Below, piece by piece: positions 1 through 13,200 of a DNA stretch of 64,000 bases. The position numbers and the translations under genes are program-made. Within the stretch, counting starts at the first letter, position 1, and each line of letters opens with the position of its first letter. Below the pieces are notes generated by a model, which did not search any database, had not been told where the DNA came from, and saw nothing but the letters and a program-made list of their open reading frames with translations. The DNA comes from Stercorarius parasiticus (taxonomy: Eukaryota; Chordata; Aves; Charadriiformes; Stercorariidae): NCBI GenBank assembly GCA_013396915.1, contig VWZL01000675.1:167302-231301 (forward strand). Direction: 5' to 3'.

Positions 1-2308
1 CGATGGTGGCGCACATACAGATGAGCTCATCTACTGTTGCTCGGGTTTAGCGTGCAGATCTTTCATTCACTCTTTTGTAGAAGTCTAAAATGGGTCTGAG
101 TTTAAAAGTCCGTGTTGTGGTATGTAACACCACTTCCTTGTAAATTCTGGATGTAGGCTTTTTGTGTCAGCTCTGGAGTAGACTTCTTGTGTGGTTTAAG
201 TTTTGTTTCTTAAGTAGTGCTTGATAAGATCAGTGGCTTTTTCTCCATGCTGCTGTCGCCTTTTCTTAAAATTATTTTAGTAAATAAAAATTCAGAACCA
301 ACGAAAGTGTTTTCCTCCTTCCTTTTTGTCCAGAGCAGAGTGTGTTGTCTCAGGTGATTCAGGTGGAGTCCACTAATAGAAAAGACATAAAATGTTTACA
401 TGGACAGCAGTGACACCCATTGCTGTTAGTGTAAAGGCTTTGGCAGTGAACTTGTGACTGTTGTGGAACAGTCTGAAACTATGAAGGGTCTGACAGCGGT
501 GGGGTAGGTTCTGGTCTGTCTGCCTGCTGCCTTATGCACCTTCAGTAAAGAGCCTAGAGCATGGCTTTTCTGTCTAGATGAGCCAGATGGCTGCGTGGCT
601 CCTTTTTTTAGGTTGTTTAGTTTTGTTTTTACAAGGAGGAATGTGGATGGGTACTCACTGATCACACAGTGTGCAAGTGAAGACCTGATGAACAAAACAT
701 AGAGCTCCACCATCCCATTTGTATGCAAGATGGTTTTCTTTTCCTGCTTACCTGTTACTCTGTGTGAGATAGGTTTTGTGGTGGTGTTTTCAAAATTGAA
801 TTATAACCCCTTTATTTTAAGACAGATAGTTTTGGAGACTGGGAGAATCAGTCCTTTTATAGGAAGTGTCTCATTAAAGCTCAAATCCTTAGAAGATTTG
901 GTTTCATTCTTTGGTGCTGAAATAAGGTCAGTAATGTAGGTAGTTTAAAATCTGAGCTATAGTCAGAGGTCAAGAACTCTTTAACAGTCCTTCATCACTG
1001 ACCTGAGACAACGACTGTCCACAGCAGCTCCCCATCCGCTGGAGCAGGGAGGACACCTGGGCTGATGTGGAGCTCAGAACAGATGCAGAGCCTTCTGCAG
1101 GGTAGGGACAAAAGGAATTGACTTTTGGGTGCATACGCCTCTGTTTAGCCTCCTAAAGAAAGTAACCCTGAAATTACGTCCAGAACAGTTGATAATTAAA
1201 GCTCCATTACAGTGTTAATCACATTATGCTGATGTGCCATATGGACCATTTAAAAATTGGAAGTGCTTGAAATAGATTGTTCTTGAAAGTATTGTTTAAT
1301 AAAACATGTATTTAGAGTTTCCTCATTTAATATGTTAACTCTTTGGATAATCTAGACCAGTGGGGATAGTTGGCAGTGCTGCCACAAGCACTGCGTGCCC
1401 TTTGGGAGTAATCGCACAGTCGGTTTTCCTGCCTTACAGTGTCAGGTCTGCCTCCGTGAGGTTGCTTTCACTGGATGAAACTGTAACAGCACGTGAACCT
1501 GTTGTCATGGGTTACTGCTTGCGTATTTGCAAAACCATTTACTCTGCAATCAATATAAGGTCTGAATAAATTTTTCAAAATTAACATTATATTTAAAGTA
1601 CATGACTTCTTTTTTAAAATACTGTATTAAACTTTGTACATTTGCCTCCTAGTGAATCCTTGAGCAGAACAGATACGTTCTTATATGTGTTTTATTTATA
1701 TCGTATACAACTCAATGTAGAACCAAAAGAGGAAGGAAATTTATGAAGACTACACCACAGAAGAGATGGGGGAGGGAGAATGAAAGGAAGAAAAGCTATT
1801 ATGTTCTGCCTGTGGCGTTTTTCACCAAGCAAACACAAGGCACTGAAATCCATGGTGGGATTGTTTTTTGGTAGTTTTGGGTTGGTTTTTGTTTTGGTTC
1901 TCCCCCCGCCCAGTATAAGAGATTCAACAGAGTGCATGAGTTTTGAAAAGTCATGGGAGGGGAAACTCGTTAGTGTGATTGAGATGGTGAGCACATTTGC
2001 AAAAACGAAGTGTGAGCTGTGCATCCTGTTTGGTAACAAGGAAGCGGTAAAGTTCTGCGAGCTGCTCAGTTCGTTAAGACGTCTGATACGGCTGTAGAAA
2101 TACAAAATAGAAGCCTGTCGTATTTTTTTAGCGTACAGCAGCTTGCTTTGGTGTAAGAAATTCATTGGGACTGCACTTCTGCAGTTTATAAAGGATGGTG
2201 AAAGAATGGATACTCCTCATTCTGCATTGAGCACTTGGATTTTGTTCCCAATTTAGGACAAAGAAGATGGAGATTTATCCTCCTGTTTTTTCCCCTCTCT
2301 TTTGTTAG
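1..2308. other. 5' intron or upstream region, no exon found
   Basis: No segment combines a family match with splice sites. Open frames on both strands at 1692-2165 overlap each other and have no recognisable content. If the exon at 2309 is coding, this is intron and the start codon lies outside the window. Confidence 0.6.
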
Positions 2309-2477
2309 TACCTCCTAAGCCTGTCCATCTCAAACCTGGGCAGGAAAGAATTCCTCCTGCACCTTCTCGGCCTTTGCCAGCTGATCCCAAGTCGTCGAGG
2401 AGCTTAGCACCTGGAGAGGAAGAAATACCAATATCAGCAGGAGTCAACACGCTCATTGAGAAATTTGAAAGCATTAG
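2309..2477 (+). CDS. FGD3: FGD3 upstream coding exon (N-terminal extension)
   Basis: The exon follows a strong pyrimidine tract ending TTTTGTTAG and ends ATTAG|GTAAAT. From 2311 it reads [10 protein letters not shown], then a Pro-rich stretch, an acidic GEEE, and [10 protein letters not shown], with no stop. It begins with the last two bases of a split codon and ends with AG. That AG joins the G at 3615 to give Arg, so the frame runs on through 16 more codons into the Met at 3664. A Pro-rich VPPKP-type segment followed by a short 'LI..FE' helix is, from memory, seen in other FGD N-termini. No start codon is present, so the initiating exon lies upstream. It could instead be part of a 5' UTR that happens to be open. 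Confidence 0.75.
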
Positions 2478-3614
2478 GTAAATATGACTGCGAGATCTTC
2501 TCTGATCTCCCTTTTCTGCATTTTTAACTTAGAACAATAAAAACCCAATTGTAATTATCATGTAGAAACTCCTCTCAGGATGTTTTCTACTGGAAGTGCA
2601 GAACTTGACTGACTATGCAGTTGGGTTTTGGTTTTTTTTTTTTATAAAAGCGTGTATTTCAGCAACCTTTAGTTTGTAACATACGGTTGTTCTTAAGGAG
2701 CTTAAGACCTGCTGCATTTGGTAAGTGTTCTACCAGAAACAAGTAGCCCAGAATCTGCTTTCAGTAAGTTGACTTGATGTTGGGATTGGTTTTTGCATTA
2801 TAGGAACTTGATTATTGTGATATAAAATGATTGAGTTTTCTATCTAAGATTCAATAAACGTCAGACATACTGTTAGATTGCTTCTTGACGAAAGGGGAGA
2901 GTTAAATTGCAATGTACTGCGAAACAACGTCATGGAGAACAGCATTTCCTCTGAAACTTCATGTATAAGAGACATTAAATAGGATAAAATATGTCTTTTG
3001 CTGTAAAACCATCTCATTTTACAAACACATGAAAAGGCTCTCTAAAGACCAAATCTGCCCGATGGAGCTAAGTGATTTTTTCATAAAGAGGGAGATGGAG
3101 ACAGAGGCACTGTACTGTGCCTTGGAGTGTATTATCACATGGGTGAGCCTGGTAAGGTGTCTTTTGAAAAGAAAAAAGTTGTGCCTTCGTGTGCTTCAAA
3201 AACATCCTCTCTCTGGCAGAAGATACCTTGTCCCAAAGGCTTTGTTCTGTTGAAGAACATGAGTTCCTGTTTAAATGAATGCACAACCAAATGCTTCTTT
3301 TAAAAGATGATTCCTCCCTCCCTAAACCTTGCAACCAGACTGTTCTTCACGGCAGCGTGGGGAGTATTAAAGGCCTGGGACACTAGTGGTGCCATTTCAG
3401 TAAAACTGACAGCTAGGGGTGGTGTGGTTTTTTGTGAAATTGTTGAGTGAATATTATTACAACAGTGTGCACACACTTGCCTCCCAGGATTGTAAAGGGG
3501 CGCAGGAAATAACAACTTGAATCAAATAATAATCAGGCCCTTTCTCTTTTGGGGCACTTTTGAAACCTTTGAGTGTTAATATGAATGACTGCGGTGCTTT
3601 TTCTCCACCCACAG
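2478..3614. other. FGD3 intron
   Basis: AT-rich intron with no recognised repeat. It ends in TTCTCCACCCACAG before the exon at 3615. Confidence 0.75.
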
Positions 3615-4212
3615 GCAACCTGTACATATTCTTCAAAGAAACCAGCTAAATTTAGCTCTTAAGATGGAGCCTGGCCTGGACTCATCCAAACAACCAAGCT
3701 CGTGTGACTGTGACATGGGGGCTTCCAGCAGCTCTTCCTCAAATGAAAAAAGTGAACCGAATGAAAACGAGCCAGATGTACCGTGCAGTGCAGATCTATC
3801 TAACGCAGACATAATGAAAATTAAAGAGCTAAGCATAGGCGATAACAAAAGCCATGAAGACTGTACGGCTGTGACTGTGAGCAAAGAGCCCTCTGGAGAG
3901 CTTGGCAATAAAGACTCAACTGCGGAACTGAACGGTAATGGTAAAATTCCCAACAGAGACAGTGGCATCGACAGTCCTTCTTGTAGCGTGGCAGGGGAAA
4001 CTTTCCCCAGTGAAGACAGTGCGGAGCAAAAGAAGCCCAGCGTGGCTGGGAACCCAGGGGAGATGGAACCTGACAAAAAGGGCACCAAACCTTCCTCTGT
4101 GGAGCAGAAGAGAGACTCCACACAGGATGAAGACAGTGACATTGATGAAGGAAGTAGTGAGGAACAAGAGACAGCAGAATTGCCAAAGTTAGAATATTTG
4201 GATGTAAACAAG
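3615..4212 (+). CDS. FGD3: FGD3 exon with the usual start codon and acidic N-terminus
   Basis: The acceptor is CCCACAG and the donor AAG|GTAAGG, ending in phase 0. Residues 1-183, counted from the ATG at 3664, are hydrophilic, rich in Ser, Glu, Asp and Lys, and probably disordered. They include the conserved [13 protein letters not shown] block and an acidic [15 protein letters not shown] run before the DH domain. The 49 bases before the ATG carry no in-frame stop. Long antisense ORFs across this exon come from its skewed codon use and are not genes. Confidence 0.93.
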
Positions 4213-7200
4213 GTAAGGTAGTTTATTCGTTACTGTTAAGTGCTCTGAAACCAGTTCCTGAATCTAGCCAGAGATCCCTTGCATCACTTTCATACGTTGT
4301 TTGGGTTTTTTGTTTGGTTGGTTTTACGTCAAAGAATCATGACGGTCATTATGATTTCTTGCTTGATGCAGGTCATAACCTTTTCCTGACCCAGACAGTA
4401 TCTTTTAGAAAGGTTCCCAGTCTGGATTTAAAAGGTTTCATACAAGAGAATCCATCACAGCCTGGATTCTTAGGCTGTGAGACAACTTCTAACAGTAAGT
4501 TGTTAAAACGTAAGTGCTTTTGTAGAGAAAGACTCACACCTTGTGTTCCTTGTTTGGGTTTGTCTAAGTTCAGCTTCTAGTTGTTAGATCATGTTGTTTT
4601 CAGTGGGGCTCCATGATACGTGGAGGACTAATTGGGTAGTGCATCTTGCAGGGTCAGGGCCTTGCATCCTTGTAGGACATACATGATGGAAAGCTCTTCT
4701 AGCAGTATTTTCTTTATTTTTTTACACAAAGCCTGTGCTTCTATTGGTGTGACTACTTTTGAATGCAAAGAAGTTGTTTTGAGCGTAGTTATATCAAATT
4801 ACTCTTCAGGAAAATGAGGCTAGAAGAGATTTGCTTTGAATTTTGCTTTGAATCCAGAGTAACGTAGTCCAGGCTGTTGTGTATTTGCTGCAGCTGTATA
4901 AGATTAATGACACATTCCTTTGATTATTTATCAAGAAAGTTATTTTTAGAAAGAGTGGTGATAGAATGGGTTAGATTTTTCCAGAAGAAGAAAACAGAAG
5001 ATGCTTTGAGCAAAATATTCCACTTTTTACTTGGTAGGGTTCTTTGTGTTCGGGGATGGTTTGGGCTTTTTTCTCCCCCCCACCCCCACCCTCCCCAGCC
5101 ATCATGACAATAAAGTTAATGTACTAGATTTTTATATTTTTAAAGAATATGATAAGTGCTAGCAACTAATGAGCTGTAGCTAGTGAACTGTAGTGTTCAC
5201 ACCTCAGTTTGTGCAAATCAGGTGGTTCTGTTGAAATCAGCAAATATATCCTGATCTGTGCATGTCAAGATCTTGTCCCTTGGGAAACGTGGCAGTTAAA
5301 ACTCATTCAGTAGCTTCTGGGCCAGTGGCTATTGAAGAGTGATGAAAATTGCACACAGGCAGGTGGTGTGCAAGAAGGTTCTGTCTCTCAGAGCTGACAA
5401 GTACAGTTTTGAAGTCCAACTAATGCTCTGTAGTGTCCTCTTTTTTTTCCAAGAATAGAAGCCTGACGAGGCAGGCATACCTACAGGAAGGTGTGAAATA
5501 GCCCCAGACTTTCTCTTGCAAGTGCATTGCTTTATGCTGCTGTTTTTCCTGCTGCTTTATCTTAAGCTCAGGCTGGTGTGACTGGACTCGCCTTCCTTTC
5601 ATGCCGTTCAAAACAAAGCCTGGGACTCCAGTACTTCATTGCTGGTCTTGCTGCTGTTGCTAGTGCAAGGTTCGCCAGAGGGAAGCGGAAAGGACCCGAC
5701 AGACTAGGAAGCAGTGAGGGCTGCACATACCAGGTCTGTTTGGCCAAACCTAGTGGCTTTCTGTAAATGGATGTGAGGATGTGATCTTGTTCGCTTCCCT
5801 GCCAGTCTGCAGTCCCACCTGGCAGCTGGTGTGGATTCAGGAGGAGGAACCCGTCACAGAATCACCGAATGGTCAGGGTTGGAAGGGACCTTTGGAGATC
5901 ATCTAGTCCAAACCCCCTGTTACTGGGCACCACTGAAAAGAGTCTGGCCCTGTCCTCTTGACACTCTCCCTTTAGATATTGATAAGCATTGAGGAGATCC
6001 CCTCTCAGTCTTCTCTTCTCCAGGCTAAACAGATGCAGGGCTCTCAGCCTTTCCTTATCAGAGAGTTCCCTGATCATCTTCGTAGCCGTCCGCTGGACTC
6101 TCTCCAGTAGGTCCTTGTCTGTCTTGAGCTGGGGAGCCCAGAACTGGGCAACCATCAGCCTGTCCCACCTCCTTGAGAGCCAGGGAGGACACCCTTGCCT
6201 TGGCACTGTGTACGTTGGACATGGCAGCCTGGACATTGCGCAGGAGTAAATCCGTGACCGTATGAGTCAAGGGATCCAGCAGGACTGCAGGGTCTGCACT
6301 GCCAAAGGAGACCTCTGTCTCTTATCTTGTATGCAAGAATTTAATGGGGGGAAGGGGGGGATTGTCAGGAAACATCTTAGTGATGGAGACTCCAATTAAC
6401 ATCTGTATATTAGCATCTGTTAACACAACATCTAATCCATCCATTGACATCTGGTATCTCTTCAGTAGTCTGCAGGTGAAAGCTTGTTTACATCTCAAAC
6501 GGGCTGAAAAAAGACAGTGTTAGGAGGTCGTACCTCTCTGAGGCATGCTTGGTGAATTTATAAAAGAGAGAGATCCATAGTGAAAGATTTTTTTTTGTTT
6601 TGTTGTGCTAGTCTTCTCCCTGAAGTGCATGTATGTGAGGCACTTCATGTTCTCCCTTGGATTTTTACTTGATTTCATCTTCAAAAAGGCATTTTTGACC
6701 CTGACCAAGCTACACTAAGTTAGCTTGTTTTTGCAGCCACAGGGAGGGGGAAGGCTTAGAGATTTGTTGCCTCTTCTGTAGCATAAGGATTGTGCCCTCT
6801 TCTGGGGACACACGCGTGAAACCAGTTTGTGTTAGGTGTCCACATCATCCTCCTGCTCTCTCTGCTTTGATTTTGTTGCAGATTTGGGGCATTTTGGACT
6901 AAGGGTTAGGTTAAAGGGCCATGGCTTCCAGTGAGGAGAGCTAGCGCAATTCAAAGTTGACTTGTTCAGTGGTTATTCTTAGGCTGGAAGCTCACGCCAC
7001 CCTTGACAAAACTGGTAATTTTCCAGAAAACAAGGTACCTGCCCCGCTGAAGGGAAGAGGGGAAGAGTTCAGTCAGCAGCAGCTGCTGGCATGAGAGCTG
7101 GGGAGACCCCAGCTCCTCCAGAAAGCTTTGTCTCGGGATCCAGCATCTTTTTCCTGCTTCCCCCTTCCTATCCCTAGGACCAGGCTTTGCAGCTGCACGA

Positions 7201-10200
7201 CGGAGGTAACCAGCACTCTCATTAAATACGAAAGTTTCCAGAAAGCTTTGTTATAGTTGGGGAAGGATGCATAAGAAGTACAGCTGCAGAATGATTTAAT
7301 GATGGCTCAGTAACTCCTAGGATATCAAGTTAAGTGAAGCTCATGAATAAACATAAGTAGGAAAAAAAAACATTTGCTTTTTTCTTCTCTAATTTTCTAC
7401 TTCAGATATCTCTCCATCCACCACCCAAGCTTTCACACATCCCAGAGCTAGTGAAGTAACATTGCCTGATATATGACTCGTATTGGTTTATTTAGTCTAG
7501 TTTTACCTCTGCAGTGTGATGTGGCTTCCTTTGGGAGTCTGCAGCCACAGTCTAACAGGTCTCACTATTAGCACACAATTATTGCAACGTGTTTTAAAAT
7601 CTCAGGAGTGACTTGCTGGGATTTCCAGTTACCTGTTATCAAAATGAAAATGAGCAAGGGGAGTTTATTCGTTTTTATAATGTCTCAGAAAATGTCAGGA
7701 GGTCCAAGAACTGAGGCATGTTAGCCTTGATGGTTACAAAAAAAAAGAAATGTGGGACTGAGGGGCTGTCATGCTCTGTAGTCATATAGCCAGGGCTTTT
7801 GATGACTGCCTGGGAGCAATGGAGTAATGCTTCTGAGATGGCTAGCACTTCCTCATATCTTTTTGTTTAGATATTTTTCACTAAGAGTAATATGTTCTCA
7901 TTAGTAATCACCAAAAAATGCCTTTCTCCATCTGTCCTGCTTCCTGCTGGGTAAAATAGTAATAACGAAGTCCCACGTGGGCCTTATACAGTCACTGACA
8001 CACGCTTCCATTCTGCCTGTATGTAGTTGGAATTTCACTTCTGATTTCATTGTACAGTTTGTGTTGGAAGATTTGGCCTGCAGTCCTGCAAGTCAGACCT
8101 TTGGGTAAGATTATCTCCGTGTAATTCTGAAAAAAATTTGCATAGGTCAATGGTTTAGTCATAATGCTGGTTAAGAAAAATGAGATATGTTCTCATCATC
8201 TTTTTTTTTTTTTTAAATACCCTAGGGAAAATGAGATCTCAATACAACAAAGACGACAACTAAGCACAGGATAAATTTTCCATATTGTTTTCAGCATTTT
8301 TGAGTAGGAAGTTGTCTGTAATCTTTCTGGGACTTTCTGCATTCTTTGTAGGGGTGACTGGTGGGGTTTTAAAGCATAACTGTGTATGATTTTAACCTAA
8401 GCTGTAACCCAGCAGCTTTCTTGCAAAACTCACCGAAAGCCTCTTGTGATAGAGATGCTAACTGAATGTGGTTGTGCACAACCAGTTGTATGAAAAATGG
8501 TTGCTGCAAGCTTTCTCACATCAAGCCTTTGTTTTTTACTTTAGATTTTCATTTCAAATTTGCTTTTCCCGATGGCCGGGTCAGTCTTTACATCCACAAA
8601 TCTGTGGCCCAGGTGTGCCGGGCTGGTGCCCAGCCGGCTCGCTGAGTGGGTTTGCAGGAAGCAGTGATGCACTTGTGGCCACTTACTTGCCCAAATCCGC
8701 TCAGTGTGTGCCAGTTCCCAGTTCATATCTGGGACTGCGGTATTTCAGTTGTGAACGTATTCCCACCGCAGATGTGAATCTGACCTTTATGAAAAGCTGG
8801 TTCTGTTTGTTCTCAGGCTGGCGTTTCCTTTTTGTTTAAAATGTTTTATGGATAGCTACAGCTGGAAATGAATTTTTGAACCTTCCACAAAGAAGTGAAA
8901 GAGCATCGTGTGACTGCTGCTTTGAGCGCTGGAGTGAGCTTCCTGTGTCATGAAGTCAACACCTACTTCTTCCCTTTTCTCATCTTTCTTGTCACCCTGC
9001 CAACTAAACTGCTTTAACAAGACTCTGCAGTAGATGTCTGGCTGTAATATATGGCCGGGGAGGACAGTCCTCGCCTGCCATGGCCATGCCGAGCAGTCAC
9101 TCAGCAAGCGCATTGGGCAAAGCAGGAGGGAAATACATTTACAAGACTGGAACAGCCTAAAATCTGCACAGGGTGGAAGAGTACAAATACTTTACATTTC
9201 TATGTCATTTATGTGCTTCATAAACGGAACACTGTTTTCCCAGGCCTTCATTAGTAAAGTTAAATATGCTTCACTGGTGTGACTTAAAGACTTAAATAAG
9301 ACTATTACATGAGGAATATAGGCCACATTTGAGTCTGCAAATTTTACTTTTCCTTTAGAAACATAGACCATGAAATATCTCGTTCATAGTGAACTGAATT
9401 ACGGCTCAGACTCTGTTAAAGCTGTCCTGCCGTGGTTAGAAGAATAGGACCGCCTCACATTTAATTAATCTACTGTTTCATTTAAAACATTATGCCCATT
9501 GAAAGGCAAACGTGTTGCAAATTAGTCCGAAAAACATGCCTATCTCTGCCATTAGCAGAGACAGCAAATGAAGATAGAGTCACTCTTTAAAACCGAGCTC
9601 AAGCTGAGAGTCTGTTCAGCCGTTGTTTGGTATTTAAGCAGATGTCAGCAAGTTTTTGTGAAATATAAACTGAGTTGCAGATGGTGAAGGTCAGAAGGTT
9701 AAAAAGTGCCTGTGCTGTGTAAAGATTTACTTCTGAGAAAAAAATGTATCTGGTTGGAAATAATTATTTTTCAAATTCTGAATTCAAACAAATCAAAGGA
9801 TGCTCATAGCGGCTGGCATGCCGGCCTGATTACGTCAGTGCCTTCGTTCAGGCGCTCTTCTGCACCCAGCAAAACTGGCAAATAAATCCATTCTCAATGA
9901 GAGACCCTCGCAGTTACTGGGAATTAGAGCGGCCAGCAATGAATTTCATTATAAACTGTAGTACGTTGCATTTGCTCGTAACAAGTTCACAGCTTTATTT
10001 TGCTGTGATTTATTTTTTTTCTTTTCCCCTAAATATTAATATATATCACATGAATGAATGAAACAGGATATTGTGTAGCATGTTAGAATAGCTTAAAAGA
10101 GTATTTGAGTTTGCTTGAAATAATTTGAGTAGCAGGTAGGCAGAGTACATGTTAAAGTTTTATCCATGGCGTGGTTGCCTGTCTCCAGGTTTGTGCCTAG

Positions 10201-13200
10201 AAAGAGAAGGATTGCTTTAAAGGAAGAGCAATGCTGTTTCAAATCCAGAAAAGCTATTCGCCTTCCTTCAATTAATACTTATGTCCCAGAACTGTGGGTA
10301 CTTCATGCTAAGTGGTACCTCATTTCATGTAGGACAACTGTGGGTCTGGTTTGTTTGAATTCATGGCTAGCTTTGAAAGATCTTCGAGGTCTTTCAGTTG
10401 TATTGCAGTTTGCCTAAATGTGGGGAGGGTTTATTTAAATTTTTCTCGCCAGCTTTGTTTAGAAACAAGACAAGGAGATGTCGATAAAGCTTAAAGAGAG
10501 CATTTAATTGTCATTTTCTAACAATCTGACGGTGGCCAGCAGGGTTATGTCTAGAAATGCCTGCCAGAAATTGTAGCAAGTGCACAGAGACAGACATTTG
10601 GGATAGAAGCTGGTGTTGCTGGTAAGGGGCCCAGGTGCTTCCTGAACTGGAAACAGCCCTCTGTGTTTAATAGAATTCAGCTGGACTTTTACTCCATGGA
10701 TTTGTCCAGTCCTTTTGTGAACCTGCATGAAGGTTTACCCTCTGCAGTGACGTGTTGCTCGAGGACACAGCTCTTGGTCTTGAAGCGGCACCTCCGTAAT
10801 TTTATTTGATGCTCTTTAGTTTTCCCACGGAAGAAATAGGGGAAAATTGCACCCAGTTGGTGCTCTCTGTTCCATGAATCATTTGTACATCTCTCTTGTC
10901 TTCATCACAGTTGTCGTGTTCTTCCAGATCCATCCCAGTAAATTTTCCCTACGTTTGATCATCCTTGCAGCCCCTTTTGGATGTTTGTGTTCCTGAACAC
11001 AAACCAGCCAGCCCTCAGTTCTGGACCCTAGTTTTGGTTTGGTTGTGTGTAAGCATGGCGTTTAAAGTCTAGACCCTTAAAAAGATACCTAGAGTTTGTC
11101 AGAAAGCTAAAGCTTGTAACCTAATAATTCATGTATTTTTAAGTACTTAGAGAGCAAAGAGTCTATGTAGCTTTTGGCTAAGCTGTGAGTGAAGTCGGTT
11201 CTTCATAACTGCATTCAAGTTTTTTAATTAGTCCTTTCTCATATTATTTTTTTAAATTAGCTTAATGAAAGACTTCACTGAATGACTTGCGTTACATTGC
11301 TGAAAATTCTTTCCAGGGGATTGGTTTGTGGTCAAAGCTGCACAAAAATCTTAGGAATATGCCATAGAGACTAATGCTGCGCTGGCCAGGGAGAGAAATC
11401 TGTGGCCAAATAGGTCTGGTTTCTAGTTTTCTTTTTAGTCACAGGACCTGAATCCAAAAAGGAGAACAGTTGATTTATAGTTTAGTGCCTTAGTTACCAA
11501 ATAGGCTAGACATATTTGCAGATTTGGAGGATGTTTCTGGTTCTTTATAGAAAAACATAATGAACTAAAGTGATGTCCTAGCCATTGACTGCATTACTAA
11601 TTGCTCTTTCAGCAAATAGCTTTAAAAATATCTGTGGAGCAGACTGATCCTTTGGTGAGGGACGCGGAGCAGATTCTGAAATGTGTTAACCTCCTTCACT
11701 TCAGGCTTCTCTACTGGCAGGGAATTGGGCCCACTGAGAAAATGGAAAAAAGAACAGTTGATGAAACTTGGGTTTGTAAGTGCAGATGGATTGTGTTATT
11801 TGTGTAACTTATTTTTCAGTGTACAGAGCCCCAAAAGCTATTCAACATTGCAAATGAGCTGCTCCATACAGAAGAAGCATATGTTAAAAGACTCCATCTG
11901 TTGGACCAGGTAATGACATTTTGAATAAACTCTGCTTTCTTTCCTGTGAGCAGCAATGATGTCTCCTGTTCATCCCCTAACCTATAGTCCGATAGTGTGA
12001 AAATGCTGTTTATAGGTGGGAGATGGAGTTTGCTTGCCAGGCTGCGTGCCATGCATCCCAGAGGTCAGGTTTTGGCAAGTGGGTTCCCTGAGATGAGGAT
12101 TAGGATGTCAGAAAGAGGAATGGCAAAGCAGCAGACCAAGATACAGACACCATCAGCATTTGGTTCCTCCCTGAGCATACGTGGAGAGGAAATCACGGGG
12201 AACGCTGAAGGCACTGGGAAATGATGAAATCCTTGAAATCCTTGATTGCTCTGTAATGTGCAAGAGGTTTGAGTTTTACTAAAATCAAGCCACATGGGTC
12301 AGCCTCATCCTCACAGCAATTTTTTTTTTTTTTTACACACTGTGTTTCGTGATTGGTGTCCATCGTGTTTACACGTGGGGATAGAGTAAAACTGGTGTGA
12401 TGAGTCTGAACTTTCTTCTGCATAAATATCTACACAGATCAGGCATTTCTATAATTCTCTCAAAGAAAAAATACATGAATGTGCAGGAAAGAAGTAAAAA
12501 TGAGGATGAGTCACGTTGCTAATGAAGGGTTTTTAAAAATGAGGAAGAACAAGAAAATAAAATTGTCACCTTGCCAGAAAACTTGTTAGAAGCTGTAACT
12601 TGCAGAGCCCTCTACCCTCCGCTCTAGGATCTCTATGGAAGACTTTTCAATGTTTGCTTTGGATGAGTAGAGACTGTTTCAAGACCGTAGAAATCTAGGG
12701 AGTGTCTTTCCCTTTTGTTCAGTACAGTGTGATTTTTCCCACAGAGAAACAAAATAATGATATGGGGTTTTTTGCTTCACATAACTAGGAGTAAGTGCTC
12801 TTCAGGGACTGCTTGTTCTGTGCAGCTTGCACTCCCAAATACGAGTTCTCTGATCTTCTCAGTAGTTTCAATCTTTTTCAGCTTACCTCTCAGATTTTTG
12901 TAATTTACATCTACGGCCCATAGTCATAAATCTAACCCTAATTGACAGTGGGCTTACATTTTGTGAACCTCCAAAAGACCCCAAGGAGTGACTACCAGCA
13001 GTCAAAAATTGTAGCTCTGTTCTAAAGCAGTCAGCTTTGTAATATTGCAATCTACAACCCATGTGTCTAGGATTGTTTTTTGTAAATGGATGGTGGTACT
13101 GTCTTGTTGTCTCATGCAGGTTTTTTGCACTAAGTTGTCAGAAGCAGGTATTTCATCTGAAGTGATAACGGGCATCTTTTCAAATATTTCTTCCATCTAT

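Larger units (their letters stand above)
4213..11819. other. FGD3 intron, 7.6 kb
   Basis: The longest intron of the N-terminal half. It holds a C-rich tract (5075-5096), one antisense CR1 copy (5855-6150), and a repeat-free, CpG-retaining stretch (about 9440-10020) that may be regulatory. The rest is unremarkable AT-rich sequence. Confidence 0.85.

Noticed and set aside
1692..2165. 157-codon minus-strand ORF overlapping a 105-codon + ORF
   Set aside because: The two overlap, have no recognised content and lie in non-coding DNA near the 5' edge.
2257..2308. Alternative earlier acceptor (AG at 2255-2256) for the upstream FGD3 exon
   Set aside because: The frame is open, but the added bases are the pyrimidine tract of the stronger acceptor at 2308.
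3633..4211. 192-codon minus-strand ORF antisense to the FGD3 N-terminal exon
   Set aside because: It mirrors the exon's codon bias. The + strand frame has the family match and splice sites.
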